This document shows positions 42,156 to 53,342 of a stretch of DNA of 64,000 nucleotides, one piece after another. The notes beneath the pieces were generated by a model. It was not told the DNA's origin and ran no database searches. It was given only the letters and a program-made list of their open reading frames with translations. The first letter of the stretch is position 1, and every line of letters begins with the position of its first letter. Source of the stretch: CAVYBY01 sp963766935 (GTDB lineage: Bacteria; Actinomycetota; UBA4738; HRBIN12); the NCBI GenBank assembly GCA_963766935.1, contig CAVYBY010000002.1:1-64000 (forward strand), given 5' to 3'. The translations under genes were made by a program, and so were the position numbers.

Positions 42156-43295
42156 GTGAGCGTGTCATCGGGCAAGGCGCCGGGCGGAGAGGGCGTTCTC
42201 CAGCCCTCGACGTCCTCCGGATCCATCGGTCTCTTTCTCTTGCGGGTCGTAGGGGCGATCGCGATCCCGGTCGTGGCGTTCGTCCTTTTGTGGTGGACGT
42301 TCGACTTCCTGAGGAACGAGGACGCGAACCGCATCGTGGTCGTGCTCGTCGCGATCGTCGTCGGAACGGGCGGGATCTTCTTCCTGTACTGGGCGATGAA
42401 CCGCCTCGTGGATCTGATGCCGGCCGGGATATCGGAGGCGATCCGGCCCTATGTGTTCGTCGGGCCCGCGCTCGTGATCCTGTCGGTCTTTCTCGTCTAC
42501 CCGGTGATCAACACCATCCTGCTCAGCTTCAAGGACCGGTTCGGACAGCAGTTCGTGGGGCTCGACAACTTCAAGTTCGTCTTCACCAACGAGAGCATGC
42601 TCCGGTCGCTCCGCAACACGCTCGGATGGATGATCCTCGTGCCCGCCGTGGCCGTATCGATCGGGCTGGCGTTCGCCACCCTGGCGGACCGTCTGCGGCG
42701 CGGCGAGGCGGTCGCCAAGTCGATGATCTTCATGCCGATGGCGGTCTCGTTCGCCGGCGCATCCATCGTGTGGCGGCTGGTCTACAGCTACCGCCCCGTG
42801 GGATCGAACATCGGCCTGCTGAACGGGGTCATGATCGGGCTCGGTCAGAACCCGGTCGCCTGGCTGACGCAGCACCCCTGGAACAACCTGTACCTGATGG
42901 TGATCATGGTGTGGATGCAGACGGGGTTTTCCATGGTCGTGCTCTCCGCGGCCATCAAGTCGATCCCGGACGAGATCATCGAGGCCGCGCGGATCGACGG
43001 CGCGACCGAGCTCCAGGTCTTCCGTCGAATCATCATCCCCAGCATCTTTCCGACGATCGTCGTGGTCACGACCTACATGGTCATCAACGCCCTCAAGGTG
43101 TTCGACATCGTCTTCGTGATGGGTAACGCCGAAGCGAACGGCACGGAGGTGGTTGCCGAGCGGATGATCCACTGGTTCTTCATCGGCGCGAACTTCGGGA
43201 AGGGAGCGGCGATCGCGGTGGTCCTGTTCATCGCGATCATCCCGGTGATGGTCTGGAACGTCCGCCAGTTCCGTGAGCAGGAGGCGATCCGATGA
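42156..43295 (+). CDS. Carbohydrate ABC transporter permease, MalF/UgpA type with extended N-terminus
   Basis: 379 residues from GTG 42156. It has two extra N-terminal helices (about 24-46 and 56-78), then the six-helix permease core from RPYVFVGPALVILSVFLVYPV. The EAA loop is IPDEIIEAARIDGATELQVFRRIIIP. The extra pair makes it longer than the usual 300 residues, as seen in alpha-glucoside (AglF-like) permeases. It overlaps the next permease by 4 bases (ATGA). Confidence 0.9.
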   Translation: MSVSSGKAPGGEGVLQPSTSSGSIGLFLLRVVGAIAIPVVAFVLLWWTFDFLRNEDANRIVVVLVAIVVGTGGIFFLYWAMNRLVDLMPAGISEAIRPYVFVGPALVILSVFLVYPVINTILLSFKDRFGQQFVGLDNFKFVFTNESMLRSLRNTLGWMILVPAVAVSIGLAFATLADRLRRGEAVAKSMIFMPMAVSFAGASIVWRLVYSYRPVGSNIGLLNGVMIGLGQNPVAWLTQHPWNNLYLMVIMVWMQTGFSMVVLSAAIKSIPDEIIEAARIDGATELQVFRRIIIPSIFPTIVVVTTYMVINALKVFDIVFVMGNAEANGTEVVAERMIHWFFIGANFGKGAAIAVVLFIAIIPVMVWNVRQFREQEAIR

Positions 43296-44230
43296 GTGCC
43301 CAGGCAGCACCGGTGGCGAACCCTCCTCTTCTCCAGCGGGGGGTCGGGGAGGTTCGGCACGGAGGTTGGTTCATCCGGATCACCGTCGTCGCGATCGTCG
43401 TCCTGTGGCTGATCCCAACGGTCGGCGTGCTCGTCACGTCGTTTCGTCCTGCCGACATGGTCAACAGCACCGGGTGGTGGACCGTTGTCGGGCATCCGTT
43501 CCGGATCGCCGGCTGGACGCTCGCCAACTATCGTGAGGCGCTGAATGCCGGCGGGCTCGGCAACGCGTTCCTCAACAGCCTCGCGGTGACGGTCCCGGCC
43601 ACCGTGATCCCGATCGCCATCGCCGCGTTCGCCGCATACGCGTTCTCGTGGATGGAGTTCCGAGGGCGCTACGTCATGTTCGTGATCGTCGTGGGCCTGC
43701 TGGTCGTCCCGCTCCAGATGGCCCTGATCCCGATCCTCAAGATGTACGTGAACGGCGCGTCGCTCTTCGGCTACCAGGTCTTCCCGGACCTGGATCTGAA
43801 CGGCACCTTCCTCGGGGTGTGGCTCGCCCACACGGGGTTCGGCCTGCCGCTCGCCGTCTATCTGCTGCGCAACTACATCGGCGCCCTGCCCTCGTCGATC
43901 ATCGAGTCGGCGAAGGTCGACGGCGCCGACCATTTCACGATCTTTTGGCGACTCATCGTCCCGCTCTCGGTTCCCGCGCTGGCGGCGTTCGCGATCTTCC
44001 AGTTCCTGTGGGTGTGGAACGACCTTCTGGTCGCGTACGTGTTCCTCGGCGGCACGAAAGACGTGCAGGTGCTCACCATCGCGCTGGCAAATCTCAACGG
44101 GTCGCGAGGCGACACGTGGCAACTGCTCACCGCGGCGGCGTTCATCTCGATGTCGCTCCCGCTCGTGGTGTTCTTCTCGCTTCAGAAGTACTTCGTGCGG
44201 GGGCTCACCGCCGGCTCGGTGAAGGGCTGA
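43292..44230 (+). CDS. Carbohydrate ABC transporter permease, MalG/AglG type
   Basis: 312 residues from ATG 43292. Six helices follow a cytoplasmic start; a long extracytoplasmic loop PADMVNSTGWWTVVGHPFRIAGWTLANY precedes helix 2. The EAA motif is LPSSIIESAKVDGADHFTIFWRLIVP, and the end SLQKYFVRGLTAGSVKG is MalG-like. It pairs with the permease before it. The small membrane-protein gene begins 7 bases later. Confidence 0.9.
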   Translation: MSAQAAPVANPPLLQRGVGEVRHGGWFIRITVVAIVVLWLIPTVGVLVTSFRPADMVNSTGWWTVVGHPFRIAGWTLANYREALNAGGLGNAFLNSLAVTVPATVIPIAIAAFAAYAFSWMEFRGRYVMFVIVVGLLVVPLQMALIPILKMYVNGASLFGYQVFPDLDLNGTFLGVWLAHTGFGLPLAVYLLRNYIGALPSSIIESAKVDGADHFTIFWRLIVPLSVPALAAFAIFQFLWVWNDLLVAYVFLGGTKDVQVLTIALANLNGSRGDTWQLLTAAAFISMSLPLVVFFSLQKYFVRGLTAGSVKG

Positions 44231-44237
44231 TCCGGAG

Positions 44238-44798
44238 GTGCTGCGAGCGAGACCGTCCCCGCTCGCCGGTGCCGTCCCGCTTGTCCCGAAGCGCAAATGG
44301 CGCGCGATCACGCTGGCCACGCTGCTGCTCGCGCCGGCCTTCTGGTCGGTGCTCGTCGGCACCGTCTCGGCGGCTTCAAACGACGCGAACGCGCCGCCGG
44401 CGGGACCGTTCATCGCGTTCGGTCTCGCCGTCGTGCCCTTCGTCTTCGTGGTGCTCGCGTTTCTCTCCGAGCACCCGCGAGCCGCCGCGGCGGCCGTGAA
44501 GGCGATGGTCGTCGCCCTGCTCGTGGGGATCCCGGTCTCGGCGGTCGCCGCCGACGCCGCGACGGGCCTCGTGGCCGGGCTCGGCGCCGGCGGCATCATC
44601 GCGCTCCGTTCCGAGATCGGTTTGTCCTGGAAGGCCCGGGCGATCGGCGTGATGGCCGCGGCCGCCTACGAGTTCGTGCTGCTCCGCAGCGTCCCGGGGA
44701 TCGCGCTCCTGATGGGTCCGGTGCTCCCGTTCACCTCGCTCGGAGTCGCCGACCACATCGTCGAGTGGCGTCGCGACCGGCGCTCGTCGAGCGGGTGA
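44238..44798 (+). CDS. Small multi-helix membrane protein of unknown function
   Basis: 186 residues with four hydrophobic segments (about 22-45, 54-76, 85-122 as one or two helices, and 132-160). Between them are only short charged loops, and the C-terminus (HIVEWRRDRRSSSG) is cytoplasmic and basic. I recognise no family. It lies inside the sugar operon between the MalG-type permease (7-base gap) and the GH13 gene, whose GTGA start overlaps its stop. Coupling suggests a role linked to the transporter or its regulation. Confidence 0.7.
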   Translation: MLRARPSPLAGAVPLVPKRKWRAITLATLLLAPAFWSVLVGTVSAASNDANAPPAGPFIAFGLAVVPFVFVVLAFLSEHPRAAAAAVKAMVVALLVGIPVSAVAADAATGLVAGLGAGGIIALRSEIGLSWKARAIGVMAAAAYEFVLLRSVPGIALLMGPVLPFTSLGVADHIVEWRRDRRSSSG

Positions 44799-46387
44799 GG
44801 GAGCAGCCATGGTGGCGATCGGCCGTCGTCTATCAGATCTACTCGCGGTCGTTCGCCGACGCGAACGGGGACGGGGTCGGCGACCTGGAGGGGATCGTGC
44901 GGCACCTCGATCATCTGGCCTGGCTCGGGGTCGACGCTCTCTGGCTGACCCCGATCACGTCCTCGCCGAACGCCGACTGGGGCTACGACGTCTCGGACTA
45001 CACGTCGGTCGACCCCGACTTCGGCGATCTCGGATCGCTGGACCGGCTGGTCGCCGAGGCCGGGGCGCTGGGGATCCGCGTCATCGTGGATCTGGTTCCC
45101 AACCACACGAGCGAGCAGCACCCGTGGTTCGTCGACGCCCGGTCCTCGAGGACCAGCCGGCACCGCGACTGGTACGTGTGGGCCGATCCCAGCCCGGACG
45201 GCGGGCCGCCCAACAACTGGCGCTCCACCTTCGGCGGTCCCGCATGGACGTTCGACCCGGTCACGAATCAGTACTACCTGCACAACTTCCTGCGGGAGCA
45301 GCCCGACCTGAACTGGTGGAACGAAGAGGTTCGCGCCGCCTTCGACGAGATCCTGAAATTCTGGCTGGACCGCGGGGTGGCCGGCGTCCGCATCGACGTC
45401 GCCCAGGGGCTCGTCAAGGATCGGGAGCTGCGGGACAACCCGGCGGCAACCGAGGAGGACCACGCGTTCATCCGCGCCGGGGGGCTCCGTCCCGTGTACA
45501 ACGCCAACCGGCCCGAGGTCCACGACATCTACCGGCGCTGGCGCACGGTTGCCGACACCTGCGACCCGCCGGGGCTGCTGATGGGCGAGACGTGGGTGCT
45601 CGACCTGGACGACCTCGTGCGGTTCTACGGCGACGGATCGGACGAGCTGGATCTCGCCCAGAACTTCCCGTTCATGTTCGCGGACTTCGGCGAGGCAACG
45701 AGGGCCGTGGTGGAAGCGACGGAGGCGAGGCTGCCGGCCGGCGCCTGGCCGGTGTGGGCCGCCTCGAATCACGACGGCGGCCGGTTCCCGACGCGCTGGT
45801 GCGGCGGCGACGATCGCAAGATCCGAGCCGCGCTGCTGATGCTGCTGACGCTTCGCGGCACGCCGATCCTGTACTACGGCGACGAACTGGGGATGCCGGA
45901 GGTGCCGGTCCCACCCGACCGGATGCTGGATCCGGTCGGGCTGCGGGGCCTGGGGGGGCACATGGCCGGGGGCCGCGACCGGATGCGGACCCCGATGCCC
46001 TGGACCGAGGACCCGGGGGCCGGGTTCACCTCGCCGGGGGTCGAACCCTGGCTGCCCGTCGGCGTGCCGGGAGTCAGCGTCGAGCGGCAGCGGGAGGACT
46101 CCGGCTCGGTGCTGCACCTGTGTCGCGAGACGATCGCGCTTCGCCGGGAGCGGCCGGATCTCGCGCTGGGACCGGTGCGCGCGATGCCGGCCCCGGACGG
46201 GGTGTGGGCGTGGAGGCGGGGGGAGCGAACCGCGGTGGCGCTCGATCTGTCGGACCGGCCGGCGGAGGTTCCGGTCGGGCCGGCGACCGTGCTGATCGCC
46301 ACCCGCGGCGGGCGTGCCGGCGAGGTCGCGGTGGATCGGATCCGGCTCGATCCGTGGGAGGGCGTCGTGCTCGAGGTCGAACCGTAA
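44795..46387 (+). CDS. GH13-family alpha-glucosidase/oligo-1,6-glucosidase
   Basis: 530 residues from GTG 44795 (GTGA overlap). The TIM barrel of GH13 is complete: VVYQIYSRSFADANGDGVGDLEGI, GVDALWLTPITSSPNADWGYD, VPNHTSEQHPWF, nucleophile D201 in AGVRIDVAQG, acid/base E265 in MGETWVL and the third acid D327 in ASNHDGGR. No signal peptide, so it acts in the cytoplasm on imported oligosaccharides. The pattern matches alpha-glucosidase, oligo-1,6-glucosidase and trehalose-6-phosphate hydrolase; the site 'D-V-A-Q-G' is typical of GH13_30-type alpha-glucosidases. Confidence 0.9.
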   Translation: MREQPWWRSAVVYQIYSRSFADANGDGVGDLEGIVRHLDHLAWLGVDALWLTPITSSPNADWGYDVSDYTSVDPDFGDLGSLDRLVAEAGALGIRVIVDLVPNHTSEQHPWFVDARSSRTSRHRDWYVWADPSPDGGPPNNWRSTFGGPAWTFDPVTNQYYLHNFLREQPDLNWWNEEVRAAFDEILKFWLDRGVAGVRIDVAQGLVKDRELRDNPAATEEDHAFIRAGGLRPVYNANRPEVHDIYRRWRTVADTCDPPGLLMGETWVLDLDDLVRFYGDGSDELDLAQNFPFMFADFGEATRAVVEATEARLPAGAWPVWAASNHDGGRFPTRWCGGDDRKIRAALLMLLTLRGTPILYYGDELGMPEVPVPPDRMLDPVGLRGLGGHMAGGRDRMRTPMPWTEDPGAGFTSPGVEPWLPVGVPGVSVERQREDSGSVLHLCRETIALRRERPDLALGPVRAMPAPDGVWAWRRGERTAVALDLSDRPAEVPVGPATVLIATRGGRAGEVAVDRIRLDPWEGVVLEVEP

Positions 46388-46402
46388 GGAAAGGGGAGCG
46401 CC

Positions 46403-47613
<1,211 letters not shown>

Positions 47614-47614
<1 letters not shown>

Positions 47615-48999
47615 TGGGCGACGGCCGGGCGGCGGTCGATCCCGCAGTCGAGACGAGCCTGCTTGCGGTGTCGTTCCCCCCGGATTTCCTGTGGGGGGCG
47701 GCCACGTCGGCGTACCAGATCGAGGGCGCCGTCGGCGAGGACGGCCGGGTCGAGTCCATCTGGGATCGTTTCGCCCACACGCCCGGCGCGGTCCGCGGCG
47801 GCGACACGGGCGACGTCGCCTGCGACCACTACCACCGCTGGGAGTCCGACCTCGACCTGATGGCCTCGATCGGGCTGCGCGCGTATCGCTTCAGCATCGC
47901 GTGGCCTCGGATCCTCGGGGGCGGCGCCGGAGCGGTCAACCGCGAGGGGGTCGCGTTCTACCGCCGGCTGGTCCAGGGACTTCTGGACCGCGGAATCACG
48001 CCGGTCGCGACGCTGTATCACTGGGACCTGCCGCTCTTCCTGCAGGAGGCCGGAGGGTGGGGATCGCGCGAGACGCCGGAGCGATTCGCCGAGTACGCAT
48101 CGGTCGCGGCCTCCGAGCTCGGGGATCTGGTGCCGATGTGGGTGACGGTGAACGAGCCGTGGGTCGCCGCGTTCTTCGGCCACGGCACCGGCGTCCACGC
48201 GCCCGGCATCAAGGACTGGCCGGCCGCGTTCGCCGCGTTTCACCAGATGCTCCGCGCACACGGACTGGCGGCGCGGGCGGTGCGGACCGCGGCCGGGCCC
48301 ACGGCGAAGGTCGGGATCTCACTCGATCTGTATCCCGTCGACGCCGCCACGGACTCGCCCGAGGACCTCGCGGCCGCGCGGCGGATGGACCTGTGGCGGA
48401 ACCGGTGGTGCCTGGATCCCTTGCTGCGCCGCGAGTACCCGGGCGAGCTCATGCACGAGATCGCCGCGCGCTGGGGACCCGTCGAGTGGCTCCGTCCGGG
48501 CGACCTCGACGACGTGGCGGTGCCGGTGGATTTTCTCGGGATCAACTACTACCAGCGGAGCCACGTTCGGGCCGGCGGGCCGGACAGCGTGCTCGGGATC
48601 GAAGCCGTGCCAGCGACGCCTCCGCTCACCGCCGCGGGGTGGGAGGTGACCCCCGAGCGACTGACCGAGGTGCTGCTGCGTGTTCGCCGCGACTACGGGG
48701 ACCTGCCGATCTTCATCACCGAGAACGGCGCCGCCTACGACGACGTCGTCGCTCCGGGCGGCGGCATCGAGGACTCGGCTCGGATCGACTTCCTCCACGG
48801 CCACGTTCAGGCCATCGCGTCCGCGCGCGAACAGGGCGCCGACGTCCGCGGCTACTTCGTCTGGTCGCTGCTGGACAACTTCGAGTGGAGCGAGGGCTAC
48901 TCCAAGCGTTTCGGGCTCGTGCACGTCGACTTCGAGACGCAGCGACGGACGCCGAAATCCAGCGCCGGCTGGTACCGCGGCCTCATCCGCGGGAGCTGA
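47614..48999 (+). CDS. GH1-family beta-glucosidase
   Basis: 461 residues from ATG 47614 (TTG 47611 is also in frame). The GH1 barrel is evident from FPPDFLWGAATSAYQIEGA, YRFSIAWPRI and YHWDLPLFLQEAGGW, the acid/base E181 in TVNEPW, NYYQRSHVR, and the nucleophile E370 in IFITENGAAY. The final SLLDNFEWSEGYSKRFGLVHVDF gives the substrate-binding Trp-rich loop. No signal peptide, so cytoplasmic. It would release glucose, or another sugar, from imported beta-glucosides, complementing GH13 in the same operon. It ends 49 bases before the convergent cyclase gene. Confidence 0.9.
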
Positions 49000-49048
49000 G
49001 CTCCTCGCTCTTCGGGCAGTCGGTGTGAGTGGTGCGAGAGCGACGTGC

Positions 49049-52000
49049 TCAGCCGATCGCTTCGGACGGTGAGTGGCGCTCGACGCGCTCGAGCCACGGC
49101 TTCGCCTTCAGGCGATCGAAGATCTCGTGCGCGTCGGCGAGCAGCGAGTCGGTCTCGTTGCCCCGGCCCTGCTCCATCAGCCATTCGGCATGCTCGACCA
49201 GGGTCACGGCCATCGAGAACGGACTCTCGATCTCACGCAGCAGGCCCGTCGCTGCCTTGAACCCGGATTCGGCCTCATCGGCCTGCCCGCGGGCGGCCGC
49301 GAGCCGCGCCCGGAACCGTGTGGCTTGCGCCTGGAGGAAGTGCGGCCGCTTGCCGCGCGGGATCGCGTCGACCAGGCCGAGGAGCTCGTCGACCGCGACG
49401 AGATCGCTCAGGTCGAGGGCGGCTTCGAAGGCGACGAGCAGCGCCTCTCTGCCTGCCTCGCTCGATGTTCCGACGGCGTGCCAGTTGGTCAGCACCTCCC
49501 GGGCGGCCTCCAGGGCCTCCCGAGCCTCTCCCCGAGCGCGGTGGAGCACCGCCCGCCCGGCCGCCTCCGTCGCGCGCTCCTGGAGGTCGGCCGACGACAC
49601 GACCTCGGGGAAGATGGCGAAGGCCTCCTCCGCCCCGGCGATGTCGCCGCGGGCCACCTGGATGACCGGGACGATCAGCAGGTAGGCCGATGAGGCCAAA
49701 CGCGCCTCGGGGACCTTCTCGGTCGGGATCTGGCTGACGAGATCGAGAGCGGTGTCCCACTCGCCCGCGAGCAGCAGGCAGTAGACCTGACCGAGGAACC
49801 GCCACTCCCAGTCGCGGTTGCCCAGCCGTCGGGCAAGCGCCAGTCCCTTCTCGACGTACTCGTAGCCCTCCCGGAACCGGTCGGACTGTCCGGCCAGGTC
49901 GGAGATGTTGAAGTAGGCACGCATCGTCGCGATCGGAAGGTCGTTCTCGAGCGCCAGCTCGAGCGCGTACTTCAGCAGTGCAAAGCCCTCCCGCCGGCGC
50001 GCCCGGGCCGAGTACAGGATGACCGCCTTCGTGTTCAGCGCATTCGACAGCACGTCGGGCAGCCACATTCCTTCGGCGATGTCGATCGCCGCCTCGGTCC
50101 GCTCCTCCGCCCGGTCGATCCGGCCGGCGAAGAAATCCATCCGGCCGAGCTGGTGCGCGAGGATCGCAAGGTCTTCGTCGGGCTCCTCACCGGACAGCAC
50201 TTCGAACGACGCCTCCATCCGGTCGACCGCCTCCCCGAGACGGCCTCGATCCCACAGTGCCTGACCCATGCGCGCAGATACGCGCGCCGCGGGGTGCGTG
50301 AGGCCCTCTCGCTCGAGAAGCTCGAGGGCCGCCTCGAACCGCTCGAGTGAGACATCGGTTGCGCCCGAGGCCTGCGCCTCCATGCCGGCATGCTCGATGA
50401 GCCTCGCCCGAACGGCCGGATCGTCCGTCAGCTCGGCGGCCTCCTCGAAATACCGCTGCGCCTCGACGTGGGCGGCAAGCGACGCCGCTCGCTCGCCGGC
50501 TCGCTCGAGCGAACTCCGCGCGCGGTCCTTGATGTCGCCGGCGTCGTCGGCCTCGGGGGCCGCTCGCCACGCCGCGAGGTAGTGGGTTGCGACGATCTCG
50601 ACGAACTCATCTTCGTCGGCTCCCCGGATTCCCTCGATGAAACGCGCGGCGGCGAGGTGCTTGTCCCGACGATCCTTCTTGGACAAGGTCTCGTAGGCGA
50701 CCCGCCGGACGAGCTCCTGGAGGAAGCCGTACTGGCCGCGGCCGGGCGAGACCGGGTCGACCTGCAGCGACAGCACCTCCTTCTTGACGAGCGCAGACAG
50801 CAGCGGCTCGACCCCGGCGTCGGACAACCCCGAGAGCGCGACGAGCCCGGGCACGGTGAACGTCTTGCCGAGGACCGCGCCGTCCTGGATCAGCAGCCGC
50901 TCGTCCGACGAGAGGCCGTCGAGGCGGGCCGCGATGAGCGCGTGGAGCGTCTCGGGAATCTCCTGCAGGTCGATCGGCCCGGTCGGGCGGTAGGAGGATC
51001 CTTCCTGGACGAGCAGTCCCCGGTCCATCAGCATCCGGACCGTCTCGACCGCGTACAGCGGCACGCCTTCGGCCCGCGCGAAGATCTGCGACCGAAGCTC
51101 GTCGGGCAACCCGGGCACGAGCCCTGTGAGCAGCGCCTCCATGGCTCCTTCCGGTAGCGGCTCGAGCGAGAGCATCGTCGAGTTGCGGGGGGCCGAGCCC
51201 CAGGTCGGATGCTGCTCGACGAGATCCGGGCGCGCCAGCGCCAGGACGAACAGCGCATGGTTCTTCGACCATTCGAGGAGGTACTCCACGAAGTCGAGCA
51301 GCGACGTGTCGGCCCACTGCATGTCCTCGAAGACCATGACGGTCGGCATCTGCTCGGAGAGTCGTTCGTAGAAGAGGCGCCATGCGCTGAACAGGCTCTC
51401 GCGGTCCCAGGACGAGCCCTCCTCGAGGCCGAGAAGATGCGCGAGTCGCGGCTCGACCCAGGCGCGTTCCTCCGCGTCCGCCATCGTCTCCTCGACCGCC
51501 GTGTGGAGCTTGTCGAGCGCCGTGCTGGGGCTCTCGCCTTCGAGGATGCTGGCGCGTGTGCGGACCATCTCGGCGAGGGCCCAATAGGTGACACCCTCGC
51601 CGTACGGAAGACATCTGCCTCGGTGCCAGCGGACGTCGCCGGCGAGGCCGTCGATGTACTTGTTGAACTCCCACATCAAACGCGACTTGCCGGTGCCCGC
51701 GATTCCGATGACCGACACCAGCTGCGCGCGGTGCTCCTCTCCGCTCGCGTGGAACATCTCCTTGATGATCCGAAGCTCCCGGTCGCGGCCGACGAACGGC
51801 GCCTCGAGTCCGATCGATCGCTGCGCCCCGCCGAGCCCGGCGATGACCCGGATGGCGCGCCACAGTGGCACCGGCTCGGTCTTTCCCTTCAGCTCGTGCG
51901 TTCCCGCGTCCTCGTAGACGATCGCTGCCTCGGTCGAGCGCTTTGTCGACTCGCCGACGAAGACCTGGCCGGGGGAGGCGGCAGACTGGATCCGCGACGC

Positions 52001-52594
52001 GGTGTTGACCATGTCGCCGGCGACCATTCCCTGACCGGTGGCGCCGAGTGTCACGACGGCCTCGCCGGTCAGCACACCGGCGCGCGCGCGGAGCTCGGGC
52101 GCGCCCGCTTCCTGACCCAGGGCCGCAACGGCGTCGGTAAGGTCGAGCGCCGTGCGGACGGCGCGCTCGGCGTCTTCCTCCCTTGCGATCGGCGTGCCCC
52201 AGACGGCCATGACGGCGTCGCCGATGAACTTCTCGACGGTGCCGCCGTATCGCTCGATGAGCTGCCGGCAGGCGTCGAAGTAGCGGGTGAGGAGGTCGCG
52301 GACATCCTCCGCGTCGCGTGATTCCGACAGGGTCGTGAACCCGACCAGATCGGCGAAGAGCACCGAGACGAGCCGACGTTCGGCCTCCGGAGCCTCTCGA
52401 CCCGAGGGCGCGCCGGCCGCGTTCCCCGCCGGTGCAGCGACGTCGCCCATCGGGGCACCGCATTCGCCGCAGAACTTCGTCCCGGCCGCGTTTGGTGTCC
52501 CGCAGGCACCGCACACGGCGGCCAGTCTCACGCCACATTCACCGCAGAACTTCCGGCCTTGATCGTTCTCGGTCCCGCAGGCCGAACAGCGCAT
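49049..52594 (-). CDS. Double zinc-ribbon / class III adenylyl cyclase / AAA ATPase / TPR signalling protein
   Basis: 1181 residues from ATG 52594 (GAAAGGACC upstream); a TTG at 52618 is also in frame. Two zinc ribbons (C3/C6/C17/C20 and C28/C31/C42/C45) precede a class III cyclase (about 70-255) with metal aspartates D82 (FADLVGFT) and D126 (FIGDAVMAVWG), the adenine lysine in EKFIGD, and Asn/Arg in DMVNTASRI. Next is an AAA/STAND ATPase with Walker A GIAGTGKS (297-304) and VFEDMQWAD, then a long TPR-rich half. It has the same layout as the protein at 13289 but two ribbons instead of one. Cyclase residues are complete, so cAMP formation is likely. The input signal is unknown. Confidence 0.85.
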   Translation of the reverse strand: MRCSACGTENDQGRKFCGECGVRLAAVCGACGTPNAAGTKFCGECGAPMGDVAAPAGNAAGAPSGREAPEAERRLVSVLFADLVGFTTLSESRDAEDVRDLLTRYFDACRQLIERYGGTVEKFIGDAVMAVWGTPIAREEDAERAVRTALDLTDAVAALGQEAGAPELRARAGVLTGEAVVTLGATGQGMVAGDMVNTASRIQSAASPGQVFVGESTKRSTEAAIVYEDAGTHELKGKTEPVPLWRAIRVIAGLGGAQRSIGLEAPFVGRDRELRIIKEMFHASGEEHRAQLVSVIGIAGTGKSRLMWEFNKYIDGLAGDVRWHRGRCLPYGEGVTYWALAEMVRTRASILEGESPSTALDKLHTAVEETMADAEERAWVEPRLAHLLGLEEGSSWDRESLFSAWRLFYERLSEQMPTVMVFEDMQWADTSLLDFVEYLLEWSKNHALFVLALARPDLVEQHPTWGSAPRNSTMLSLEPLPEGAMEALLTGLVPGLPDELRSQIFARAEGVPLYAVETVRMLMDRGLLVQEGSSYRPTGPIDLQEIPETLHALIAARLDGLSSDERLLIQDGAVLGKTFTVPGLVALSGLSDAGVEPLLSALVKKEVLSLQVDPVSPGRGQYGFLQELVRRVAYETLSKKDRRDKHLAAARFIEGIRGADEDEFVEIVATHYLAAWRAAPEADDAGDIKDRARSSLERAGERAASLAAHVEAQRYFEEAAELTDDPAVRARLIEHAGMEAQASGATDVSLERFEAALELLEREGLTHPAARVSARMGQALWDRGRLGEAVDRMEASFEVLSGEEPDEDLAILAHQLGRMDFFAGRIDRAEERTEAAIDIAEGMWLPDVLSNALNTKAVILYSARARRREGFALLKYALELALENDLPIATMRAYFNISDLAGQSDRFREGYEYVEKGLALARRLGNRDWEWRFLGQVYCLLLAGEWDTALDLVSQIPTEKVPEARLASSAYLLIVPVIQVARGDIAGAEEAFAIFPEVVSSADLQERATEAAGRAVLHRARGEAREALEAAREVLTNWHAVGTSSEAGREALLVAFEAALDLSDLVAVDELLGLVDAIPRGKRPHFLQAQATRFRARLAAARGQADEAESGFKAATGLLREIESPFSMAVTLVEHAEWLMEQGRGNETDSLLADAHEIFDRLKAKPWLERVERHSPSEAIG

Positions 52595-52759
52595 CCGTGC
52601 AGGTCCTTTCGGGGACAACGTGCCGCCGAAGGGTACCGCACTCGCCCCCCTCCGCCGGGTCGTGGTTCGCCGCCTTGACAGCCCGTGAGACCCTTGTTCT
52701 CGACGTTCGCGCCCCCTCGGCCGGGAACCCGGCGACGCGAACCACAGGGAGGGTCATCT

Positions 52760-53296
52760 ATGCGCCGTGTCTCGGTATTCGTCTCCGCGCTTGCCGCCGC
52801 GCTCCTCGTCGCCGGCGCGCAGCCGGCTGTGGCGTCCACCACGAAGACGGTCGAGCTCGTGCGGCCGATCTCGGGTCAGGACGTTTCGGGTGTGTGCGCC
52901 TTCAGCGTGACGGTCGACCAGCGCGACACTCGCAGGGTCACGACCCGGACGAACGGGAACAACGTCGTCGTCTCGTCCAAGGTTCGGACGAAGACCTCGA
53001 CCACCTTCACGAACCGGGCGCTCGGAGTCGTCCTCGACGGCATGTCGGAGAACTACGTGGTGATCTCCAGGCACCACCGCCGGGGAGCGGACACGCTCGT
53101 CTTCGTCGGCGAAGGGGCCCTGTGGGGTACGGATTCGTCCGCCGGACCGTTCTTCCTCTGGGTCACCGGCGCCGTGGCGATGCGTGGGAGCTACGACCTC
53201 AGGACCGGTTTCTTCACGGTCGGCTCGAAGACCCTGATCGGGCGCTCGACGGATCTCTGCGACTCGCTGACCACCGGGCTGAAGCCCCGCCACTAG
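52760..53296 (+). CDS. Secreted protein of unknown function
   Basis: 178 residues from ATG 52760 with a CAGGGAGGG ribosome-binding site. A signal peptide (MRRVSVFVSALAAALLVAGA, cut near AVAS) precedes a beta-rich domain: VELVRPISGQDVSGVCAFSVT, TNRALGVVLDGMSENYVVI and GSYDLRTGFFTVGSKTLIG, with single cysteines near each end that could form a disulfide. I recognise no family. A TTGACA hexamer at 52675-52680 could be the -35 box; no matching -10 is clear. It is divergent from the cyclase-ATPase gene. Confidence 0.7.
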   Translation: MRRVSVFVSALAAALLVAGAQPAVASTTKTVELVRPISGQDVSGVCAFSVTVDQRDTRRVTTRTNGNNVVVSSKVRTKTSTTFTNRALGVVLDGMSENYVVISRHHRRGADTLVFVGEGALWGTDSSAGPFFLWVTGAVAMRGSYDLRTGFFTVGSKTLIGRSTDLCDSLTTGLKPRH

Positions 53297-53342
53297 CGCT
53301 CATCGGGCGCCGGAATCGGCGCCACCCCTCTAGGCTCTGGCC

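Noticed and set aside
49005..49043. Bidirectional terminator TCGCTCT-N25-AGAGCGA between GH1 and the second cyclase gene
   Set aside because: The loop of 25 bases is long for a 7-bp stem; stability is doubtful, so it is not listed as a feature.
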